Below are positions 8,501 to 14,159 of a DNA stretch of 14,159 nucleotides, in pieces. The stretch is from an uncultured Prevotella sp. (lineage in GTDB: Bacteria; Bacteroidota; Bacteroidia; Bacteroidales; Bacteroidaceae), in assembly GCA_934229335.1 (NCBI GenBank), contig CAKQDQ010000058.1:1-14159 (forward strand), read 5' to 3'. The translations under genes were made by a program, and so were the position numbers. The notes beneath the pieces are model-generated. The model worked only from the letters and a program-made list of their open reading frames with translations, was not told the DNA's origin and did not search any database. Each line of letters begins with the position of its first letter. Within the stretch, counting starts at the first letter, position 1.

Positions 8501-11500
8501 ACATGGGGTTTCTTCAAAGACATTACCGTTACTTATCCTGCCCTCCCTACAATTACTGTGACAAGGGAAATAACCAATGAACCAGATAAAGTCAATTTCC
8601 CAAACGAGACTGTTGACGGTGCAGGCAGCGTTGAGATGATACGCAAGCATCCTGTTCAGAACACAGGTACACGTTATGGCGAGGGAGAGGTAGTCACTAT
8701 CATCGCACGATATGTTGATGAATATGATGAGGTCGTTACTGTTAACGGTGCAGAACAGACACTGGATGCGGAAAGTCATTCCGTAGACTACACCGTACAA
8801 GCAGGTTCTAACGACATCAAGGTATCTTATACACGTAAGACTCTGTACAAGGTCGTCGCAAAAGTAGATAATAAAATAGCAGGTTCTGACACAGAGAGTA
8901 AGACACCTCTCGGAAGCGTGTCACTGTCTCCACGACATGAGAACTTCTATAATGAGGTAACAAAAACGGTAGATGGCGTAGAGCAAACATGGGTAGAGAG
9001 TTGGTACACAGAAGGCACTACCGTTGAGGCTTCTGCTGAGGCTGCTACTGACTACATAGTAAGCCAGTGGACAGAAGATGGACAAGAAGATCCCGTATCA
9101 AAAGCAAACACATACACCTTTAAAGTCGGCACGGCTAATAGAACTATTACCGCTCATTTCACACTCGGAGCGAGTGGCACGGTAGTGTTTGACATAGGGG
9201 CTGCTGTCAGAGTGAATGGCGATATCAAAGCTTCAGTACACTACGCGACAGATAAATATAACGGGTCAACCAGTGTCAATCCTACGTCACTACGCAACGT
9301 AAGAAGTTTCACCATACCTACCAACTACACCATCTTCAGAGACCTTGATGATGATGAAACAAGCACGAACAACTATTCAACATTGCGTTATTGGATAGAG
9401 AAAGGCGACATCGGCAAAGTTGACCAAAACCATTATGAACCAGGCGAGCAATACTCTTTCAGATACGAAGGAGAGACACTGACACTTATCCCTGTTTTTG
9501 AGATGAACCCAGCAAGTCAGCAGCATCGCCTTAACGACCCAGTGATACGTTATGACTTTGGTCGTAAAGTAAAGGAATACTATGACCCTACAACAAAAGA
9601 GAGACGCAATGTCTGCGCTCAGTCTGTTGACATAGACCATAAACAAAAAGTATTCTGGACCTCCAAGGTATGGGTTAACGTGCTGGAGAACGCCAAAGAA
9701 TGTCCTCACACTCGTGACGTAGCCTTATGGTGCGACACTGGCGACAAGGGGTACATACGCAACAGCGAATTGGATAACTGGGCAGCCTTTGGTCCAGGCA
9801 CTAAGTTCTGGTTCCCGTCATGCGTAGGAACAAAGGTGTCTATACTTACATACTCAAAAATTAAGACGACAAAGATAGACGGAGCGGTGCCAACGCTTGA
9901 CGAAGAACGCACAGCAGAAGAACGCACGAAGCAAGGCACAGACAAACTGTATGTTTACTCATATACCACAAACAACCCTGCAGAAAGAGCGTGCATAGAG
10001 ATAGGAGACGACTATTCATACTATCAGTGGTTTGAGATAGCGTCGCTTGCCGCCAATATGGTGAACCTGCATACAAGCGTTGAGGTAGAGAATAGAGGTA
10101 AGATAACCTCCATAGAATCATCAGCCTCTACTGAATATTCTGCAACGAAGTTGGAAGATGGAGGTTATGCCTTCCATCAGGGAGACCGTGTGGTAATGAA
10201 GTTCCGTCGTAAGTTCGGCTATCAGTTTGACAAGCTCGTTGACCTTGACAAAACAGGAAGCGATGGTAATCCGCTCCCCATTCTACAGATGAACTATAAC
10301 GACAATGGCACCGCCACCGTGGACATGGTAGACAAGGATGGTGTCACCATACACAAGAATATCGCTCAAAATACTACTGCAGACGGTGAGGTAAGTTGGG
10401 GCGACGCTACCAATAGCGTCTTCATGCTGAAACAGACGGAGGCAGAAATGGTTGGCGACAGTCTGCGCACAATCTACGAACTGTCGTTCCATATTACCTC
10501 CCACCGCAGACTTATGGTGAGTTTCAAGGAGAAGAAAACATATTACATCACCTACAACGCAGGTCAGTATGCCTCTGGTGTTGCTCCAGAATCTATGCTA
10601 AAAGAAGAAGGTGACATCTTTGTTATACCTAAGAATACCACGCTGTATTACGAGGGCAACACACTTGATCACTGGGAGGACGGTGATGGCAAGGAGTATT
10701 ACAGAGACGTGGAATATAAAGCCCCTGGTAAGGATATGCGAATGTTCCCAGTTTTCAAAGTCAATGACTTTAATATTCTCGATATAACAAAAGATGTTAC
10801 AGCCACATGGAATTTTGCGAAGAAGGATGGAGCACCAAGCATAAATTATGAGGGTACAAAAGGTATTCTTGTCACGCAAATAGAAGATGACGGCAAGATA
10901 ATGGACCTGAAGATTGACCTTGACGCTACGACACGTACAGAAGATGGTAAAGAAGTGAAAGGTAAATTCAACAATACCAGTATAGATCGTCCTGAACGAA
11001 TACAGATAAACCCATATTCTGTAATCGTCTTCCCTGCCACAAAAGGCTGTGTAGCCTCGCTCATGGCTGCTCAAAGTGATGGAACATTAAATATTGAGGG
11101 AACAAACGTAACTCTTGCTAATTCTACATGTAAGTATGAGTGTGTTGCTAATTCCGCTACGTTGGAGGCGGAATTTGTTACAACCATATACAGCAAATCC
11201 TTCAGCGTGACATACAAACCGCAAACGGTAGAAAAATCTAAGATAGAGACGCTGACCTGTGATGGCGTAACATACAGCGCCGCACAGATTAAAGAGCAAA
11301 TGGAAGGTGAGAATAAATGTATCACATTCACTGTCGCACCGTGGACTAACAATGAGAGTATACCAGCAATAACAGGTACCGCGACAGAAGGTGGTAATGT
11401 AACTGCAACGCAAGCAACCATAAGCCTTCCTGACGCTGTTGTGACGGTACGTACTGCCACAGGAACTATTGTAGAGACATACCCTGTACACTTCATATTT

Positions 11501-13900
11501 GATACACCAACAGAAAGCCCTGTGTTCGCAGGTGTTACTGTAAATAAGGAAACCTCTACGGGCACTGATGGCGTTATAGAATTCTACGAGGTACCGCGAA
11601 GTGGCATTATAAAGGTTTCTTTTAATCGCACTATGAAGGATGCAACAATCGCTGGACTGGAAACTGCCGCTACAGGCAAGGACCTTTCTTTCAAATACTG
11701 GGAACAGATGATTGGCACGACTGTAGAGTATGATTTTCCTGAAGGTACCTTCACAGATATTTATGATAAGTCATATGACCAGCCACTGAAGGTAATTCTG
11801 CATATACAACAGCAGGCAGACGTATATCATCACCATACGTTCGACTTCATAGTAGGCGAAGACGGTGATATTAACGAGGCAATAAATGCAGCCAACGGCA
11901 ACGCTACTGGTAAGGCATATAACAATACCAAGACTGATGGGCACCGATACTTTATCTTCGTGCCTAACGGAGAGCACAAGTTGGAGGGTAACGAACCGCT
12001 TACCAGTGGCGATTATAAAATGGAAGGTGGACACTGGCCTCGTGATGAGAAAGGACAAGAACGTTACCCTAAAGAAATGGTAGGACAGACTAATGGTAGA
12101 ACCTATATAAAGAAACCTAATGTATCTCTAATAGGACAAAGCCGTGAGGGCGTAAAAATATGGAACAAGCCAATCGTTGAGGGTATCAGTTATACGGCAA
12201 CCATTCATATAGACAAGGAAGCCCTCGACTTCTATGCTCAAGACCTCAGCCTTGAGAATACTTTTGACTATTGGGGGTCTTTGTCTGGTCAGAGTTCGGG
12301 AGGTGCTGGTCGTGCTGCGGCGTTCTGTGACCGTGGCAATAGAAGTGTGCTGAAGAATGTGTCTCTGATGAGTTGGCAAGATACGTATTATTCAAACAAT
12401 GCCAACGACGACTTCCGCGGCTACTTTGAAGACTGCGCCATAGGTGGTGTGGTAGACTTCCTTTGTGGCAATGGTGATATATGGCTTGAGAGTTGCGACA
12501 TCCTTGTGCGTGACCGTAGTGGCAATAACATCGCCGCACCGTCAACAGAGACGAGACAGGCGTATGGATATGTGTTCAACAACTGTGTCTTCAAGCCAGA
12601 AGTAGAGAACCCAACGCAGTTGAAGGGCTATGACTGGACATATGCTCGTCCGTGGGCTTCAGAAACAGATACAAGAGCACCGGGATGCACAATGATCAAC
12701 AGCATTCTCTATACCTACCCACGCCTTATCGGATGGGGCAAGATGGGTAGCAACATAAAACTGCGCTTCCATGAATATGGTACAAGAGACAAATCGGGTA
12801 ACCCTGTTCCGCTACAGACACGTTCATTAACAGCCTGTGCACCTGCGGCAGGATCTGACGACTGCGTGATGAATGTTGATGAAGCGGCAAAATATACTAT
12901 CCGTAACGTTATGGGTGGACCTGACGGATTTGAGCCAAACAAACTATGTCAGCAGATAGACGCAAAGTCTAACACGGACGGAGATATAACAGATCGCGAG
13001 GCAGACATTGACGAAGAATCACTTTCAGGCAAATTGCCAAGTATAGAGTGGGATGACGATATAGAGTTGGACGACGATAACCTCGTATGGAAAACTCTCG
13101 AAGAGGCACTATGTTACTTCGTTTTCAAACGTGACGACAGTGGCAACTGGAAGTATGTTACCAATACCATCAACTCAAGCGTAAACCTCCTGACATACGG
13201 TACTGGCTATTACTACGTACGTGCTGCCAATCAGCGTGGCGGACTCGGTGCACCTACCAAAGTTGTAAGGTATACCATAACAGACCCATACGCCCTTACA
13301 ATTAAGGAGGTTGGCGACAAGGCTGGCTACGGCTGGAGCACCATCTGCCTGCCATTTAACGCTAAGACACCAGAGGATTTGCAGGTATATGCGGTGAACG
13401 GAGACCAAGAGGGGCAGCAACAGATAACGACATACCAGGCTACGCTCGTTCCTGTGAAGGTACTGAACGCCGAAAGAGGTTACGTGGTCTATGGACCTGT
13501 TGGTACATATTATTTCAGTGCGACATCACGCGAATCTGAAACTACGACAATACTTGACGGTAATCCTACAAGCGAGACAATATCTTCTGACAATATATCT
13601 TGCTATGTGTTGTCGAACAAGCAGTGGGGCTTAGGCTTCTATAGGTACAAGGGCGCGACACTTGCCCCGTATCGTGCTTGGCTGCCGCAGAGCATGGTGA
13701 AAGACATCATCGCTCAGGGACTGGCTTCGGGTACACGAGGCGTGACTCTGGTACTGAAAAACCCAACGGGAGTGCAAGTGCCGCTGTATCGCGCACGCCC
13801 CACCTCTGAGGAGATATACAACCTGTCGGGGCAACGTTTGCGTTCAACGCAGCAACATGGCATATACATATATAATGGAAAAGGAAAGGTGGCAAAATAA
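5594..13900 (+). CDS. Giant secreted multimodular pectin methylesterase (CE8) with InlB-type B-repeats
   Basis: The product has 2768 residues and probably removes methyl esters from pectin outside the cell. The ATG at 5594 is chosen because it begins a signal peptide: MRQTFR, a run of leucines at 11-16, and likely cleavage in VSWA|G after Ala23. Modules in order: A1 (about 24-172), B-repeat 1 (176-249), beta module C1 (250-393), a unique segment (405-592), A2 (593-720), B-repeat 2 (721-800), C2 (801-985), divergent B-repeat-like segments (986-1190), B-repeat 3 (1194-1305), C3 (1306-1485), another divergent segment (1486-1649), B-repeat 4 (1650-1724), C4 (1725-1876), Ig-like segments (1877-2075), the CE8 domain (2082-2457), a fibronectin-III-like segment after an acidic linker (2458-2563), and a C-terminal domain (2564-2768). 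That last domain starts GWSTICLPF and ends in IYNLSGQRL...GIYIYNGKGKVAK, resembling type IX sorting tails. CE8 activity is well supported; ligands of the N-terminal modules are unknown. The gene is transcribed alone. Confidence 0.9.
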   Translation: MRQTFRTYLTLLLLLLSTTVSWAGFKNFSAVLNNQTGTLLTAEEQTQGTAVNFGIAVDDAGNVTRVAADDASAVATISGKYHSDHGMTGLNVTVPVEGNVKITVGQCTYSGSDITVKNAAGEVVVTKTPGKACWKNDRSNVTEVYYTGDATTLTISGMGYCPYVAVEKSEKVVAKYNIAYSLGAETAEGVVPATTTWTEGDTYNVPGNFTLYKEGYTLTGWNDGNATVKLGEAYTPAADVTLTPVFTQNTKTLADRKEAITLKWDFQRKNGAPFIAAQGSNNGVGVWVTQATVDGELIDVKLDYDATSGKIANANWTDWCQMNNGTKLTIPSAKGAVVSIEAYSAPTTTTIDGQTDYTANGNVITYNVANKADAIDIVIGDGSYYRYVQTVLPVVENEGGKTYTNEPTSVVFAMSDMANTGANVATPTDAFSTVAFDSGDCTLNGITSITNPDGSNTGITGIKFRPAGTTKELNWFVRPATGLTFTPTKVSGYVNRCGTDAGNGIVITAHKENGETVALGTYTAWRQGKSSSGKDYDKTAIAKYEITLTAEQQAKLSGTEGFYLTSAVGVGSTKEGAFGRVTIEGVVTTARFPLKIDFREEGPKILMPASGQLPSGVTLDKGTFYDSTHGYSNAQITVKVDGAMKFTVGGCALNTNNPTVSINGGTPITINTKDIGCDESGVGTYSKYAEYIYKDDKVATLVFTLGDYCPYFFAEEWVPEIYTVSFDLPEEWADKIQGEFTKTKSIKCDRYGNATMPKGWTFYCEGYTFAGWTDGTNVYKAGEVYTFEKDVTLTPKMVKNTVTLTDANTPTKVVWAFDHTKAPEMEASNSKTLLIYTQNATIEEQNIDVPLRIDVSRNIAKITNADKRINNLSGEGAQINDNTVLTIPAVYGMRIEINASDKVDDASSNTTTHFGNKADFDSWVVLQDNDGDYKDKDSLITNNGKTISFVYKGNHTSLDILVAKAGTTMTWGFFKDITVTYPALPTITVTREITNEPDKVNFPNETVDGAGSVEMIRKHPVQNTGTRYGEGEVVTIIARYVDEYDEVVTVNGAEQTLDAESHSVDYTVQAGSNDIKVSYTRKTLYKVVAKVDNKIAGSDTESKTPLGSVSLSPRHENFYNEVTKTVDGVEQTWVESWYTEGTTVEASAEAATDYIVSQWTEDGQEDPVSKANTYTFKVGTANRTITAHFTLGASGTVVFDIGAAVRVNGDIKASVHYATDKYNGSTSVNPTSLRNVRSFTIPTNYTIFRDLDDDETSTNNYSTLRYWIEKGDIGKVDQNHYEPGEQYSFRYEGETLTLIPVFEMNPASQQHRLNDPVIRYDFGRKVKEYYDPTTKERRNVCAQSVDIDHKQKVFWTSKVWVNVLENAKECPHTRDVALWCDTGDKGYIRNSELDNWAAFGPGTKFWFPSCVGTKVSILTYSKIKTTKIDGAVPTLDEERTAEERTKQGTDKLYVYSYTTNNPAERACIEIGDDYSYYQWFEIASLAANMVNLHTSVEVENRGKITSIESSASTEYSATKLEDGGYAFHQGDRVVMKFRRKFGYQFDKLVDLDKTGSDGNPLPILQMNYNDNGTATVDMVDKDGVTIHKNIAQNTTADGEVSWGDATNSVFMLKQTEAEMVGDSLRTIYELSFHITSHRRLMVSFKEKKTYYITYNAGQYASGVAPESMLKEEGDIFVIPKNTTLYYEGNTLDHWEDGDGKEYYRDVEYKAPGKDMRMFPVFKVNDFNILDITKDVTATWNFAKKDGAPSINYEGTKGILVTQIEDDGKIMDLKIDLDATTRTEDGKEVKGKFNNTSIDRPERIQINPYSVIVFPATKGCVASLMAAQSDGTLNIEGTNVTLANSTCKYECVANSATLEAEFVTTIYSKSFSVTYKPQTVEKSKIETLTCDGVTYSAAQIKEQMEGENKCITFTVAPWTNNESIPAITGTATEGGNVTATQATISLPDAVVTVRTATGTIVETYPVHFIFDTPTESPVFAGVTVNKETSTGTDGVIEFYEVPRSGIIKVSFNRTMKDATIAGLETAATGKDLSFKYWEQMIGTTVEYDFPEGTFTDIYDKSYDQPLKVILHIQQQADVYHHHTFDFIVGEDGDINEAINAANGNATGKAYNNTKTDGHRYFIFVPNGEHKLEGNEPLTSGDYKMEGGHWPRDEKGQERYPKEMVGQTNGRTYIKKPNVSLIGQSREGVKIWNKPIVEGISYTATIHIDKEALDFYAQDLSLENTFDYWGSLSGQSSGGAGRAAAFCDRGNRSVLKNVSLMSWQDTYYSNNANDDFRGYFEDCAIGGVVDFLCGNGDIWLESCDILVRDRSGNNIAAPSTETRQAYGYVFNNCVFKPEVENPTQLKGYDWTYARPWASETDTRAPGCTMINSILYTYPRLIGWGKMGSNIKLRFHEYGTRDKSGNPVPLQTRSLTACAPAAGSDDCVMNVDEAAKYTIRNVMGGPDGFEPNKLCQQIDAKSNTDGDITDREADIDEESLSGKLPSIEWDDDIELDDDNLVWKTLEEALCYFVFKRDDSGNWKYVTNTINSSVNLLTYGTGYYYVRAANQRGGLGAPTKVVRYTITDPYALTIKEVGDKAGYGWSTICLPFNAKTPEDLQVYAVNGDQEGQQQITTYQATLVPVKVLNAERGYVVYGPVGTYYFSATSRESETTTILDGNPTSETISSDNISCYVLSNKQWGLGFYRYKGATLAPYRAWLPQSMVKDIIAQGLASGTRGVTLVLKNPTGVQVPLYRARPTSEEIYNLSGQRLRSTQQHGIYIYNGKGKVAK
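6119..11221 (+). repeat. Four protein-level B-repeat + beta-module cassettes inside the giant gene
   Basis: Each cassette pairs an InlB-type B-repeat (a strand, a Leu/Tyr-rich turn such as TLYKEGYTLTGW or TFYCEGYTFAGW, then TLTPVF or TLTPKM) with a beta module of about 140-185 residues. Approximate positions are 6119-6772, 7754-8548, 9173-10048 and 10541-11221. The modules share an opening W-x-F or Y-x-F, an LxID-type strand, a (T/S)xLxIP or FxFP core followed by G, and a closing aromatic strand. C1 and C3 are especially close (NNGTKLTIPS against GPGTKFWFPS; IVIGDGSYYRYVQ against IEIGDDYSYYQWFE). The beta module may be a carbohydrate-binding or spacer domain; I cannot name its family. Confidence 0.7.
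11837..12964 (+). other. CE8 pectin methylesterase catalytic domain of the giant protein
   Basis: This segment (residues 2082-2457) is a right-handed beta-helix esterase of family CE8. It starts HTFDFIVGEDGDINEAINAA, the usual periplasmic or secreted PME opening. Signature regions are SWQDTYY with Gln2262 and Asp2263 (general acid/base), GGVVDFLCG with Asp2288 (nucleophile), and YARPW with Arg2352 and Trp2354. Spacings of 25 and 64 residues between these resemble the plant and Dickeya enzymes. The Gln of the canonical QAVAL motif, expected 23 residues before Asp2263, is Arg2240 in GAGRAAAF. The catalytic Asp pair is intact, so I expect an active enzyme. Confidence 0.88.
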
Positions 13901-13904
13901 TGAG

Positions 13905-13938
13905 CACGCCCAAATCGCATTGCGGTTTGGGCGTGTTT
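13905..13938 (+). terminator. Intrinsic terminator of the giant gene
   Basis: CACGCCCAAATCGC (13905-13918) pairs with GCGGTTTGGGCGTG (13922-13935) over 14 bp with one T-G pair and a 3-nt loop. TTT GCG TTTT follows. It starts four bases after the stop codon, so it clearly belongs to this gene. Confidence 0.9.
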
Positions 13939-13946
13939 GCGTTTTG

Positions 13947-14056
13947 GGATGTATCAAATCACATTGCAATAACTATCAAATCGTATAGCGATAACTATCA
14001 CATTGCATAGCGATAACTATCAAATCGCGTCGTGATAACTATCATATCGCGTCCTC
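13947..14056. repeat. 22-bp tandem array, right copy (four units plus a degenerate one)
   Basis: ATAACTATCA occurs at 13969, 13991, 14013 and 14035, exactly 22 bp apart each time. The rest of each unit is variable around AATCGYRT and CATTGCAT with a GYG end. A degenerate unit at 13947 keeps only TATCA and AATCACATTGCA. It begins just after the terminator of the giant gene. The same unit with the same period occurs at 456-521. No spacers are present. The sequence after 14110 shows nothing I can interpret. Confidence 0.85.
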
Positions 14057-14087
14057 ATCATCTCGATGTTGATTTCTCTTTACCTTT

Positions 14088-14110
14088 TTGGGGTAATCTT
14101 TCCACCCCAA
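14088..14110. other. Small perfect hairpin
   Basis: TTGGGGT (14088-14094) pairs with ACCCCAA (14104-14110) around a 9-nt loop. No T-run follows on the + strand. On the minus strand the stem is followed by an A/G-rich stretch, not a T-run. It may be part of a terminator or element whose remainder lies beyond the window. Confidence 0.35.
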
Positions 14111-14159
14111 TGGGAGAGGGAAGAGAGGTGTGCAGAGATACTTAGAATAGGGCGTATGA

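Noticed and set aside
10598..11565. Long antisense open frames opposite the giant gene (such as 10598-11074 and 11071-11565)
   Set aside because: They are shadows of the 2768-residue frame, lack promoters or recognisable domains, and the + strand frame has clear motifs across them.

Overview
The window reads as chromosomal DNA of a Bacteroidota bacterium, most likely Prevotella or a close relative. The reasons are promoters of the Bacteroidota type (TAnnTTTG -7 boxes just upstream of metG and of the giant gene), start codons with A-rich leaders and no Shine-Dalgarno sequence, a MetRS with a KISTS loop and a fused C-terminal tRNA-binding domain, and a huge secreted protein with InlB-type B-repeats and a short IYNLSGQ-type C-terminal tail. 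The genus is inferred from protein style; no search was run.

Layout. 1-696 has no gene. It holds helically phased GATTAA repeats, a pair of ~50-bp direct repeats, a short 22-bp tandem array and the metG promoter. 697-5049 is a compact housekeeping operon on the + strand: metG (methionyl-tRNA synthetase), argS (arginyl-tRNA synthetase) and a small RNase H-fold protein, with gaps of 39 and 21 bp. 5050-5593 is a dense regulatory interval: a probably bidirectional terminator, a -7 box directly after it, about 165 nt ending in a second very strong terminator (a candidate small RNA), a tandem direct repeat that could be an operator, and the promoter of the giant gene. 5594-13900 is one gene for a 2768-residue secreted protein. 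It has a signal peptide, about 2050 residues of repeated beta-type modules, a family CE8 pectin methylesterase domain, a fibronectin-III-like segment and a Bacteroidota C-terminal domain with a sorting-like tail. 13901-14159 holds its terminator, a second array of the same 22-bp repeat as at the left end, and a small hairpin.

How it fits together. The left operon is translation and nucleic-acid housekeeping. The giant gene is a separately transcribed accessory unit, probably for de-methylesterifying plant pectin at or outside the cell surface, with the N-terminal modules as candidate carbohydrate-binding or stalk elements. The most unusual points are the four-fold B-repeat/beta-module cassette, an Arg at a usual CE8 active-site Gln position, an AT-rich block inside the gene, the candidate small RNA, and the same 22-bp repeat family at both ends of the window.
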